A DNA stretch of 29,410 nucleotides from Chromera velia. Taxonomy: Eukaryota > Sar > Chromeraceae. The notes under the pieces are model-generated. The model made no database searches, was not told where the DNA came from, and saw nothing but the letters and a program-made list of their open reading frames with translations. Location of the stretch: assembly GCA_018398765.1 (NCBI GenBank), contig JAHBMJ010000703.1, forward strand, positions 13,023 to 42,432. Direction: 5' to 3'. Of this stretch, positions 1-12,286 are shown piece by piece (the stretch's first letter is position 1; every line of letters starts with the position of its first letter). Position numbers and translations under genes: made by a program.

Positions 1-466
1 ATTTCGTTTTTGTTAACTTCGTGTAAGTATAGTCAATCCCAGTGTATAGCAAACACTTATTATTATGTTAACAACTTTGAAGTTTTGCATGCAACCGTGA
101 CAAGTAAAGTGATAGTTCAACCACTTCAATTTAAACTTATTGAATTCAATTTAAAATTTTGAATTGAAAGAAGCCGGGATCTAGGCCGGGATGTATTTAT
201 TTGTATAGAAATGCACACAAAATCTAGTCCAAAATACCAGTTACTAGAAAAAAAATCAACTTGATCAACGTTAAGTGAGTTGAAGTTATTTCAAAGATTA
301 CAGGATTACATTCTGTTTGAGGCTGAAGCCCTAGACCTGCATGCCAGTTCAAGTTGTTTAGCATCCGCCTTGCACTATACATCTATGCAGATTACTCCCA
401 ACCATGCATGCATACATACATGACTGAGATGATGACTCATGATATGATGATACAACATGATGCAAC
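1..466. other. AT-rich intergenic DNA, no gene seen
   Basis: No reading frame of convincing composition is present on either strand. The stretch holds short AT-rich inverted repeats (around 125-167, built on ATTGAATTCAAT) and a tandem pair of CCGGGAT motifs near 175-191. It ends in the 8-bp direct repeat GATGCAAC that bounds the adjoining MITE. Confidence 0.6.
459..466. repeat. Target-site duplication, left copy
   Basis: GATGCAAC sits immediately outside the left inverted repeat and is repeated exactly, in direct orientation, at 948-955 outside the right one. Confidence 0.75.
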
Positions 467-947
467 CCAAGTTATTAAATTATCTAGCTAGTTATCCAGC
501 AACTAGCTTTTTTGCCAATAACTAGTTATTCGCTAAGGGGGGGGTCCGGGGGGGCGATACTACATTGACACAATGAGAGTAAGCATTGTCACTAGCATTG
601 ATACACAGTGTATATGACAGTTATCCATTTCTAATTTATTCCATGAATCATATATTTGAGCCTTTTTTCACTGATTCAGAAGACTTAGATTTCTATTGCT
701 CTTTTATCATATTGCTGAAACCCTCGACGCCACACTTTCAACATAAGGAAAACATCATAATATATGTGCAATATAACAATCTCATACTACCTGTAATAGC
801 CATACCTTAAAACGCTCTTACAGAAGTCTTTGACTAGTCAAAAACACGTTTCCAGACTGGTCAATAACTAGTTACCAACTAGCTAGTTATAACTTTTTGG
901 TTCCCAAATCAGCTAGCTAGCTATAGCTAGATAATTTGACAACTTGG
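467..947. mobile_element. Non-autonomous hAT-like MITE, 481 bp
   Basis: The left end reads CCAAGTTATTAAATTATC and the reverse complement of the right end reads CCAAGTTGTCAAATTATC; the terminal inverted repeats match at 22 of the first 24 bases. Similarity continues inward in patches rich in CTAGCTA, including TAACTAGTTATT in both arms (near 519 and 863). Both ends are flanked by the direct repeat GATGCAAC (459-466 and 948-955), an 8-bp target duplication as made by hAT-superfamily transposases. There is no transposase frame inside, so the element would depend on a transposase encoded elsewhere. The short open frame at 586-810 has no protein-like features. Superfamily assignment rests on duplication length alone. 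Confidence 0.75.
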
Positions 948-955
948 GATGCAAC
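948..955. repeat. Target-site duplication, right copy
   Basis: GATGCAAC directly follows the right inverted repeat and matches the left copy at 8 of 8 bases. The sequence is close to self-complementary (6 of 8), so an inverted reading is possible but fits less well. Confidence 0.75.
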
Positions 956-1890
956 GACATACAATTAATTAACTTTTGAATATGAATGATTAGATAAATG
1001 AAGTGTAATGCAAATCATGCAGCAAATAGACGGCGATTATTATAGTTAACCACTAGGCTGGCCACTGGCAAATTAAAGATTGATTGATAAACAAAGTGAT
1101 ACAGTTGGATGAACCTAGGGATAAACTACAATAGACTACACCAAACTGAAATGACCAGTGTTCCCACCACTGCAGTGTTCTAAGCTAGTAGTCTAAGCTT
1201 AGTTATAAAGGGCAAGTTCTGAGCAATGTAGACGGAAGGACAAAAAATAAAAAAGAACGCTAGGAAACGATACTAAAAGCAATTCCCCCCCATAAAAAAA
1301 TTAAAATTTAATTTAATTTTTTAGAATAATTAAATTCATCAAATATTTTATTTAAAATTTTATGTAAATTCATTTAAAAAATATCGTTTAGTCTTAATTC
1401 AAGTTACGAGTATAATCAGGAATCTCAATCCAGACAGATCTATATATTATAAATCTAGCTAGAAGTCTAGTTATCAATTGAATGACTATGGATTGAATAA
1501 AGTTTGGCACCATCTAGGGCACGACTCTAGAGAGCAGATAATAAAACTCCCCGGTGGCTCTGCGTAAAAGACGGACTGCACACATCACTTTGCGTCAGTA
1601 CGTGGCAATGATGTGTGTCAACTCACTCTCTTCCTCTCTCTCTCTCTCTCTCTCCCGCTTATAGTGTCCGAGAGAGAGAAATAAAGTCCCTCTGTATGGG
1701 TTCCCTTTGAAAGAAGAGGATCTACAAAGTCTCTCTTTCTCACTATTTCCTGGCCCCGCTGTCTCCCTTTAGAGTTAATTCCACCATCGTTCTCTCTAGA
1801 GTGAGCTCCCCCTCATGACTCATGCATGCACTAGGGACCCGACTTGTTCGTTCGGTCGTTCTTGGTTGGTTCGTTCGTTTGTTCGTTCGT
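956..1890. other. Intergenic DNA downstream of the large minus-strand gene
   Basis: From 956 to about 1500 it is AT-rich with no coding signal, including a run of A and T words at 1294-1385. From about 1550 to 1890 the composition becomes mixed and pyrimidine-rich, with a (TC)n tract at 1634-1654 and a (TTCG)n tract at 1846-1892. The last 300 bases are the likely 3' untranslated region of the large gene. I saw no clear AATAAA on the minus strand close to the stop. Confidence 0.5.
1634..1654. repeat. (TC)n microsatellite
   Basis: About ten TC units in the presumed 3' flank of the large gene. Confidence 0.85.
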
Positions 1891-1892
1891 TC
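1846..1892. repeat. (TTCG)n / (GAAC)n tetranucleotide tract touching a stop codon
   Basis: Imperfect TTCG units run up to the last codons of the large gene. On the gene's strand the stop codon TGA (1893-1891) is the first part of TGAACGAACGAAC, so the repeat forms the start of the 3' untranslated region. Confidence 0.7.
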
Positions 1893-3830
1893 AAAACTCT
1901 TCGTCGTCGCCCACAGAGGAGAGAATGCCGTCACTCTCTCCTTCCAGGTCTGCAGCAGGCCCCTGTGCGCCTGCCGTCACCCCAGATGGCTGGAAAGTTC
2001 TGGCAGGTGCACTGCAGAAGGCAGAAAGAGAAAGGACAGAAAGTCGCAGAAGCGCAAAAGACCGCATCGACCCGGAATGCCCTCAAGCAAGCATGGCGGC
2101 ATGCAGAAGACACTTGCACCAACTGATCGACATGGACACGGAGGCACAAAGGGCATCTGAGGTTCTCGTGAGGCTGAAATGGGTCAGTCAAGTGAGGCCT
2201 TTTTCTTTTCTCCTGAAAAGAATTCTGCAAAAAAAGAAATGGGCCAAGTGAGGCCAAGCACGAGACAAGTTTACAGGGAGGAAGCGCAAGAGAGACGCGC
2301 ACATCTGGAACTTGGACCAATATTGGTGGGTTTAGACACAGGCAGACACTGCCTGGCTGTTGGACTGACGGTGGGAGTGCAGAGGGCATTCCTTCCTCCT
2401 CATCCTCTTCTTCCAGAAGAGCGTCTAGTTCCTTCTCTCCCTCGGTGAGCATTCGCCGGAATTCAGAGAGTTCCCTTGCCTTTCTCTGATCCTCACTCTC
2501 AGGCTCTTGTGGTTTCTCTGTCTCTTTTTTTTTCTCGGCCTCTTCCTGTCTCTTCTCGGCAGGAGGGGGGGGGAGAGCTGCCGCGGCGGCGGGACCGACA
2601 CTGCAAAGGACGAAAAAAAAAGAAGAGTTGGAAGCAGACTGAAGAAAAGTGAAGCGGGATATTTGGGCATCTGGATGCTGGATGCATGGATATTCCACTT
2701 TCAGATGAAGTCATATGAGGAGAGAGCGACAGGAAAACAGCCGAGGGGGGTCAGGAGTCAGCAACGAGAATTCTCATTGAAGGAAGAGAAAAAGTTACAA
2801 GGACAAGGAGAAGCAATCGTGGAGACAAACGGGAACTCTTTGCTGTCTGAACACGGAAAGAAACGATCACGAGAACCGAAGTTTCACAATTGAAAAACGG
2901 TTAGCACACCCAGGAAGGAGCGCCGTGCCCTTCACGTGCGTCTGTCTGATTTGAGTTTTCCCTCGTGCAACCCAATAGCTTAATCTCTGTTGCTGTAGTC
3001 AGAAGCTTACTTAAGGACTGACTCTCTGTGAGGGTCTTCTTCTTTGGGCACTTGTTCTTTGTCCTCTGCCTTCTTCTTTCTTGTCTTCTTCTCCTTCTCC
3101 CCGTCCTTCTTCTTGTCTTTCTTTTTCTGCTTGTCCTCCTTGTCTGCCTTTTTACTGCTCGAGGCTGCCCCCAGTTTGTCAGATGGAGTCGAAGCAGCAG
3201 ACTGGTCTTTCTCCTTCTCCTTTTCCTTCTCGTGGAGGGACCTTCCGTTCCCTGTCTCCTCCTTCTTCTTTTCTGCAACGTCATCCCTCTTAGAGAAGGG
3301 AAGGGTGAGAGGTGCGGGGGGTGGGGGCAGAGGTGCAGTCTGCTTCTTTGTCTTCATTCTGCTGGACGGCTCGGACTCCCTTGTAGCAGGTCTGCTGTCG
3401 ATATTCGGAAGCGATTCCTCCAGCGTGCCTGGCAGCATACCTGCACAACCACGTGTAGACATACACGACACGAACTCAAGTACCAATCAAGGCATGAGGC
3501 CACACGTCGCATTTAGAAAGGAAACTTGTAAATAAATCTAGATCGATTCAGGGCGAGGGAGAAGAGAGAGAGCATATCAAGACATCGACGAGGCCGCGTA
3601 CAGTGAAAGAGACAAAATCAAAAGCTAAACAGACAAAAAGAAGTCAGGAGAAAGGGCAGACAGACCTTCAGAAATTGTACCGTCAAGAGTTGTGCCCCTG
3701 TCTTCTGTCCCATCAACGTCCCCATAGACACCGTCAAGGGCAGCCTCAGCATACCCCTCCACCTCTTCTTCGTGGCCTGTGGTGAACACACCCCGTCCCC
3801 CCTTTCTGAAGGGCCGCACGGATCCTTGAG
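1891..3830 (-). CDS. Cytosolic C-terminus: Lys/Glu-rich charged tail and terminal exons
   Basis: Exons 3830-3666, 3440-3011, 2600-2370 and 2011-1891. The second is dominated by Lys and Glu runs ([30 protein letters not shown]) and would form charged helices or disordered sequence. The third has [18 protein letters not shown] followed by [18 protein letters not shown], a short coiled-coil-like helix. The last exon encodes [13 protein letters not shown] and ends [13 protein letters not shown], then TGA. Three phase-2 or phase-1 joins agree. An in-frame TAA at 3009-3007 lies inside the donor AA/GTAAGC and is removed by splicing. Confidence 0.72.
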
Positions 3831-6800
3831 CTGCAGGCGGCAAGACAAAAAGACAGAACCTTCAGTGAGCATGCCGGATGAAGGAAAAAAACCAACTCAG
3901 AGGAAAACAAAGAGGAGACGACAAATTGAATGCATGCAAGGGACTCAAGAGAGATTCTCGACGATGGAAAATACATTGAGAGACCATACACAGGAAGGAA
4001 AGGCATGAAAAGAAGAGAGACAGATGCCCACCTGAGATATCGTCAAACGAATCTTCGTCATCTTCCAGGTTCAGTTCGTCCTCGTCGTCGGTTGCCGCCT
4101 TCTCTATGAGTTCCTTTCCTCCTTCAATCAACGGCAACCAGATCTCCACTTCCCCAGGTTTCGATGCTGCCCTGTACTTAGAAGACAGAGCCACGCCATC
4201 CATCAGAGGGACGGACACCTTCACAAACTCGCGCTTGTCGATTTTCAGATGACGCCTGTGCGCAATCATGGCAGCACCTGCTGACGGTGTCGCAGACCTC
4301 TGACGTGCCAGCCCTCCAGCTGGTGCGTTCCTAAAAAAAGTCCCCATTTTCTTCAGCACTCCCTTTGGAGCACCGTTCTTGTTCTCCCTCTCCGCCTGCC
4401 GTGCAGCCATCATGGCAGCGTATGTGTCCACATCAGTGTTCAACCAGTCGACCCAGTCCTCTACGGCGGCAGATCTCTGACGGTCGACCTTCGCGGCCAG
4501 GAAACAAAAGTAGTGCTGCAAGCAGACAAAGCAACAGAGGCGCATGGTGAATCAGCCAAACACATGAACGGCTGTTTCTGACATCCATTTTGATGGCCTC
4601 CTCGAACCTTCTCGTTGCATCAGGACAGAGAAAAGTTGAACATGCATACGACGGCCACTGTACGCTCAACATGCAGGCAGCTTCTCCAAACTAGATCACC
4701 GAATCTCCAGCTCTCACACACAAATGCATTCAAGAAAGGACGTCCAGCCAGCCAAAACACGACAGCTAGATGTGCATATAGAAGAAGAAAGCAAGCCCTA
4801 CACTACACATCCACCCATCCACCCACGGACCCATTCGAGGACTGCAGGGTGCATCTTGAGGAGGTACCGCATTGCGACTCCCAGTTCTTCCACAGGGAGT
4901 CCGTCCTCTAGGTCCTCTGTGTGCCCGTTCAGATCCCCTGCAAAGAACTCAGACCCTACCTGCAGAGGCAGACAGACAGATAGACAGAGAGACAGAGAGA
5001 CAGACAGACAGACAGGCAGAGAAAGGAGAAGCAAATGCACACACAGTCTTGAGTCCTCCCTCATGCAGTCTGTCTTCTGTTGAATTTGCATCTGCCTTCC
5101 TTCCTCTCGTTGCTTGTTGCACATAAAGAAAAGACACTCAGACAGGCAGTCATGAAGACAAAAATCCAAACAAATGGCAGCGAATTTTGTTCTCCTACCC
5201 AAAGGTTCTCCCTCTGCCTCACCCCTCTCCTTCCCTTCGCCTCATACAGAGAGAAAGAGAGGGAAAGGGAAAGAAAAGTCCACTGACCGTCCGGAGAATT
5301 TTCAAGTCGTAAGGGAACCTTGAGATCTTCGCGATTCTTGAAATGTACTGCTTGAATGTATTTGGGTCATCCTTTGGAAAGTTGTCATCACCCTCGTCTT
5401 GATCTTCCTCTTCTGGTTTCAGTCCCGTGGCTTGGCCGGGATCTTTTCCTTCTGCCATTTCAGAAATGACAGACGGTCTGCGTTTCCTTTCCTGCTTCTT
5501 GGTTGCCCGATTCTCTGCCATTGCATCGTCTGCCGGCAGTGAGACTCCATCAGCCTCCAAATCCTCTTCTGCTGCTTCTGCTTCTGCTACAGCTGCTGCA
5601 ATTTCATTTTGAGTCTTCGTCCGCACAGCTTTTCCCCCATCTGGTACTGAGTTTTCTTCTGCTGCAACTGTGCTTGCCCCTTCCTCCTTCTCCGTTCTTT
5701 CAAACTCTGCACCGTCAGGAATTTCAAACACCAGATCATCTTCATCATCAGGACCTGCTGGGCGTCTGAGAAACGGCACCCACTCATTCACTGGACCAGC
5801 AAGACCTCCCCTTCTGTGGATTCTGTGCTGCGGCCTTTCCATTCTCCTTCTGTGTTTCGCATCTTCATCATCAGTGTCAGAGGACTCGTCCTCTTCTGCT
5901 CTTTTGATGAGGTCTTCTTCTCGGGCCTCTGTTGCGAGAGACTCGGGGAGACTCAATTCGTCTCCCTCTGGATCCTCGTCCTCCCCTCTTCTTCCCCTGC
6001 CGCCTCTGCCTTCCCTCCCCTCCACCTTCACGGACATCAATTGATGTGCCTTGTCAGGTCGGAATCGTCTGACCGGACTAGTTTCCAGTCCACTGCTGTT
6101 ATCTGTTTCTAGTCGGGTAAATGAAAGGGAGAGGGGGTCGTCTTCCTTCGCCCTGAGTGCGGCTGCGCGGGCGCCTACATGGATTTTTGGGGTTCTGAGG
6201 ACCTTCTGCGCGGCGTAGAAGAGCTCATCGAGGTCATTCACCTCCTCCAGGGACCTTCGTAGGTCAGGCACGACAGTCAAGGCACTCATCGTCACAAGGG
6301 CCCAACGAATTGCAAACTCCTGCAGAAAACAATTTCCAGAGGCAAAATCAAGTGATCACATGATTCTTTTTTGAGTTTGAAACTTTTGTCACAGCAAGTT
6401 CAGGGAAATGGCATCAACATAGCAAGAGAAAGTCATGCAGACACGTGACAGGAGATTTGAAATGCAGCGTCGGACAGGCGAGAGAAAGACACGAGATGGC
6501 AAAGAAGCATTAATAAATACATTTTGCCAAGGAAAGCAGAAGGTCGGATTGAAAGGCTGCTGCATAGCTTTTGAGAAGAAGTTAAGACGCACAGCCTAGA
6601 TATGCAGAGAAAACGACAGCCAGACCTGCAGGTGGATGGGCATTGCCACTCCCTTTGCGTCTGAATGAGGCACCCCTTTTATGTTCTTGTTGATTCTCAG
6701 CAGGATGTTCATGTACAGCGCCTGCGAGTGCATGCGCCGTGTGCACTTCTGCATCATCCAGTGGTCTGCCACCAGCACCGTTGCTGCGTGAATGGGCCCG

Positions 6801-9800
6801 AGTGAAGGTCCAATCTTGGAAGGGGCGACCCCCCGGTCCTTCAAGTCCAAAGCACCTCGGAGCCTCAGCATGAACGTCGCGCTTCGTTGGTCTTCCTCTC
6901 TGCACACAGAAACACAAAAAGCATGATTGATGAACCTGAATACATCTCTAAAGATCCACACAATGGTGACGCAATCGTGAGTTTCTGAACTGCTCTCCCC
7001 TTCGCTGCCCGTGTACCTATGTGTGTGTATTTGTACGTACGTATGCCTGCGTGAGTGGGTCGGCGGAGGGGCGGCTTCTACATGACTGTGCGCCTCCACA
7101 ACGAATGTTTTGGAAGGCAGACCCCCATGGTCTTTACAGCTCGGAGAGTGTCAGTCTGTATACTTTCCTCTCCCCTGAGCCAACATGTCTTCTTTCATGA
7201 ACGACCGATGCACTTCTTCCAAAGAGCTCCTGTACAGTGAGGCAAAGGAGATGGCGTCCGTTTGCCTCATGGGATTTCTTTCTCTCCGCCTGCTTTGAGT
7301 CCAATGCAGCTCCCGAAATGAGTCAGCCAACTTGTCATGCAACACAAAGATGCAGATGTCGAGGGAAGCGTAAATGGAATGAAGGAAGATGCGCATGCCG
7401 CGGAATTGAAGGAGAGAGACTGACCGACCTAATGCAGACATAGGGCACAGATTTCTTTTTGAGGAAGAACGAGACCAGTGGAATCGACGCTCTGGCGATT
7501 GGGATGGCTTCAGAGCCCATCTGATGGGTGCAACAGGCACGAGGGCTTCTCTGTCTTCTGCGTTTGCGAGTTGGAGAATCAGCTCGTACCACTCCCTCAG
7601 GTAGCCCAAGACGATGACAAGACCGATGCGGAAGATGAAGGCCACGTTGAGGAGGAAACAAATGAGGGCAAAACTCAAATTGATCCAGGGGTTCAGATCC
7701 ATCAGATATAGGGGCTGCAACGGATACACGGGAGTCAAAAAGATTGGATGAAGACATCCATGCATTGAGGGGCCTTTCTTCTCCGAGTTCTCGGAAGGGT
7801 AAAGAAGACCTGTCAGGAATCAACAGAGCTGCATTGAACCAAGAAAGCCAGACAAAACAAGTTGAGCAATGGAAAGGTAGCTCTTGAGATCTTGCAGTAC
7901 TTTCAGACTTCTCCTCTTAATTCCCTGTCAGTGCGCACTGTCTATTTCGACCATAAAAAAACCCTAGTGTTCTGTTGTGGGCCCTGTCCTTTCTTCCCAT
8001 CCGTTCCTTCTTTCCTTCATTTTGCTTCGCTTCTCTTTGCTGCATGCACGCCGACTGCCGCACCCACCCCACCTGGAAGAAGGCTATGGTGGTGATCCAG
8101 GTGAAAAGAGAGTGGGATTCCAACTTGTCCAAGAGGAAGTCCTCTTTGTCACTGAAGGGGGCGATGCGGAACTGAAAGGGAAGAAAAAGAAAGGAAGCAT
8201 TGGGGAGGCAGGTCGGAAGTGAATAGAGACGAACAGGCATGCTTGAAAAACAAGTAGAAGGATCTAGCGGACCGAGCATACTGGGCTTGGCAGTGGATAT
8301 ATATATATATATATATATATACACCATATATATAGAGAGATCATATCTTTTTACTCATCTCAGTGAACCCGACCCCTTCGAGGACAGGGTCTCAGACGAC
8401 AAACGAAAACAAAATAGATTGCGTTACCTTTCCACCCAATGGCTCAGAGACAGGAGGACAAAAAGGATGGACAAGCAGAAAGACCGACGGAGGAAGTGGG
8501 CAAATTCAGTGGGGTTTTGGAGGCAAGAAACCAAACGGGATTGCCGAGGAAGAAATTACTTTGAAGCTGTAGAGAAAAAAATTTAATCCAAAAGAAACAG
8601 AAGGCAAATCCACCAACAAAGTGACGCACGCACCTGCAGAATGAAGGCCACCGAAGCGATTGCAAAGCACTGGAAGATCCGGACGTCTGGGTCTTCTCCC
8701 AAATAATATGCGAGAGCAAGTTGGAGTGCCAGCTTTCTGACGATGATGGTCAATTCCCAGAACACCCATTGTTCCTCATAGCCTTGCATGAGGAAGCCAT
8801 AGCGTCTCCGGAAGTCGGGTTTGAAGGGACGGCTGGAGAGGCCCCTCATGCGGCGGCCGTGCAAGATCATGGACCCCGCCAGGAGGATTGGAATGATCAC
8901 AGCGATGATCACCGCCCCAACTAGAGCGACAATCACCCAGGTTCTGTAGACATCAGAGTCGCATGCGACAGAGGGGGCCTCGGACATTCTTCTCTCCAGT
9001 CCCTCTGCAAGTCATTCGGGTCAAACGGTCACTTGATTTCTTCATGAGAATCCATATGTCCTCCTTTTCGTCTGTGCGTTCACAGCTATACAGCACAGGC
9101 AAGATTAAGTGAAAAGTCCACATAGAGGTGCAGTGCGAACACAACAACACGACAGGAGAATAAATCGCCTGAATAGCAACTGCGGAATGCTTTTGCTCGC
9201 AGAAGCTGGAGGTAATCGGTCGCTAACTGTAAAGAGTCCCTGCGACCGCGTGAAACATCTCAGGGTTCACACAACGCCTCAAGAAATGAAATTCGCAGAG
9301 GGTGGCTGACTATTGGACTGACTTGCAAGCGGTTCGCATCTGATCAGTCCTCCAAGTGATCGGATGACCCCCTCAAAATTGAGGAAGTAAGTGACAATGT
9401 AAACGGGAACCATGTCAGTGATGACGACCCGGAAAAAATCCCAAGGACGAGTGCGTCCCGGTCTCCCATCTGAATTTTCCTGAGTAAAGTCGTACCTCCA
9501 AATTTTCAAGATCCTCTTGTTGTGCCTGGACCAGGCATCATAGCGCTTCACGGCCCTCACTTCCGCACCTGAAAGGGCCGCGGGTGTCGGTCTGCGTGCA
9601 TCTGCAGCTCCCATGGCATCAACCTTGGTGTTCATCTCCGTGGCCCTCTTTCTCTCGGCGGGGGCTGCCAGACGCTTCTGCTTCTGGACCTTTGCGTGGA
9701 AGTACCAGACGAAGGAGAACCCGATGACAGTGGTGACTAGGAATGTCGTCAGAGGCTTCAAATTCTCTAGAAGGCTGCAAGGAGAGGGGGAGGGGGCGGA

Positions 9801-12168
9801 CTGTGTGAATAGGAATTCGAAGCCAAAAGGGCAGATAGAGACAGTGAACAAACTCCACAGGCATGAGCACACAAACACACGTGCAAACAAAATGAGCGCG
9901 TGCGTGTGCTGCATTTATGTGTGAGAGAGAATATGACGTCTTTTTTCTGCAGGTCATCTGCGGTGCATGAGGAAAGAGAAGAGATGGGGTCCGTCTAGAC
10001 AGGCAGGCTTCGGAAACACTTGCAGAGAAGGAATTAAAGAAAAACGTATGAATTAAGATGAGTACCTTTCTTCTTTTCTCTATTAACGCTGGAGAAAAGA
10101 AGCATGCATGCGCTATCATGCAGAGGAAGTGAAAAGAGATAGATAGAAAAACACACAGAAAAGAAACTGACCTGATGATCACAAATGTCTCGTCAGAGGT
10201 CCACCCGGCTCTCAAAAGAAATGGTTGTGCAACGCAATCGAGAGTGAGGACGTCAGTCGGGTCTGGAAATTCTTTGTAGGGAAGTAAGGCCCCTCTCGAG
10301 ATGGAGGGAGGCAGCTCGATTCTGCAACCATCTCGGCGAGCCCGCACGCACGATAAATTCACCTGGACAAGTCATGGCAATGCACGTTGCAGAAATGCAG
10401 ATCGAACATAGGGAAACGATGAAGTGGAGGTATGTACAGGCACAAGAAAGTAATGAAAAGTGTACGATATCATTGTGTACACTTTTCTCTCTGTTGTGGA
10501 CCTTCTTATCTTACTCTGGGTCTCCTACGCATGGAATCTCCCTCCCAAATCCCTTCAGGCCCCACCTATAAAGGTCAAATTGTGAGAAGATGGACATCAT
10601 GGAGATGTAGTTGAGACCCAGACGGATGGCAATCACGTGGATCTTCTCGTGCCTGTCGTCGGTGTGGATGTTGATGGAAGTGTAGAAGATCACAACGAAT
10701 TGGAGGAAGATGAACGCCGCGAGGGAAAGAAGCACGTTGAATCCGACGGGGGGGCACCGCTGGCAGGGTTGGAGTACCGATGTCCTGTGGTGAGAGTCCG
10801 AGCATTGACTGCACACCGGCTGCAAATAAGAGAACAGAAACGCTTTCAGCATTAGACTGCCCCTGTTTTTGTACACAGCATGAATCAACAGAGTTGACTG
10901 AATGGGCAATGTAGAAAACAAAAAGAAGACAAAAACGCCTCTTCTTGAAGTCCCCAAATGACCGCTCGACTCATTCCAAAGGGTCGTCATTAGATCAATC
11001 CCCCCGTATTCTCACTGTTTGACTCAGATACAACACAACACGATGGATGTCCCGATTCCCCCAACGAAATCCTGTTCTGCCGTGCCCTGATTCCAAACGA
11101 TACCAAATGGATCGAGAGAAGAAAGCAGATAGATCCCGCATTCCAATTGAATTGAATCGACTGACTGACACCTCGCATTCCCTCGATGCACCTCACACCC
11201 CCGGACTCCCCCTGGTAGTCGCTCGCCTCCCCCTGAATGCAGGACTCCTCTAGCTGGCACCTGACAATGATGGCCTCCGGATAAGATTGTACGGAGGCGT
11301 ATCCGTTGGAGGCTCTGGGTCGGGGGTGTTGCGTGACTTCGTACCTTTTCTCGACCTCCAAAATCCCAGCCGTTTGCAGTCGCCTGGTTTTGATTTCCTC
11401 AGGTGAGATTTGCTTTCCGTTGTAGTAGTATACGGGGAGGCCTAACGTAGCCCCCCCACAGTCTGCATTGTCAGGACACGGGAGACAGCGGCCTGCAGTC
11501 CAGTATAGGCGGCCCTCAGGACCTCCTGGCGCCTCTGTGTCAGGAACGAAATAGTACCCGGCCTTGCAGTAACACCCAGAGGGGTGCGTCGCCCCTCTCT
11601 CGGAGGTCGCGTCTTGCACGCACTTCTTGCAGATGATATTCACGTCCGAGCTGCCACTGCTTGAGGTGGCTGCGCTGGTGGTGGTTGTCGTTGTGGTCGC
11701 GTTTGAGTCGGGGTCTCCGAGATCTTGCCAGTAACCCGCACTGCCACGCGCAGAAAAGAAACGGAAAGAGAAAATGAGACAGAGAACTTATTGCCGTCCG
11801 TTGACGCATATCCCAATTGACATTTCTGTATTTCTACGACACCCCGTGTTTCGCCCCATTGATCATGTAATTGACCGACCTTCTTTTATTGCACAATCAG
11901 AAAACATCCAGAATCTCTCTTCTGTATTGATTTATGCACTGCTGATCCCCAAAGGACAGACCAACCCATACATGGTTTATTTGAAGATCGATGCTTAACG
12001 AAAGGAAGGATCTTTTGGTCTTTCGGTCATCTGGCTGCATGCTTGCTGACTTGCAGAGGCACGGTTGCCCGTCGTAGTACTTTTGTGCGTTCGTGGGACA
12101 CGACAGCACTGTCACAGAGAAGTTGCACCTTCCCACATTGCCCGACAAATCCTGTTTGCATGAGGGCA

Positions 12169-12214
<46 letters not shown>

Positions 12215-12254
12215 CACGCACACGCACACGCGCACGCACGCACGCCCACACACA

Positions 12255-12286
<32 letters not shown>

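Noticed and set aside
586-810. 74-residue open frame inside the MITE
   Set aside because: It has no transposase motif or codon bias, and its first codon is not a convincing start.
1925-2251. Plus-strand open frame opening [12 protein letters not shown] that looks protein-like and ends near a GTCAGT donor
   Set aside because: The opposite strand gives a phase-matched terminal exon (2011-1891) of the large gene with acceptor TTCTGCAG; the plus frame is best read as its shadow.
3007-3009. TAA as the end of the large protein
   Set aside because: It lies within a GTAAGC donor, and joining to 2600 keeps phase and charge pattern; kept only as a possible retained-intron isoform.
3028-3535. Two long plus-strand frames rich in Leu, Phe and Ser
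   Set aside because: They are antisense to the Lys/Glu-rich exon 3440-3011, whose AAG/GAG codons read as CTT/CTC on the other strand.
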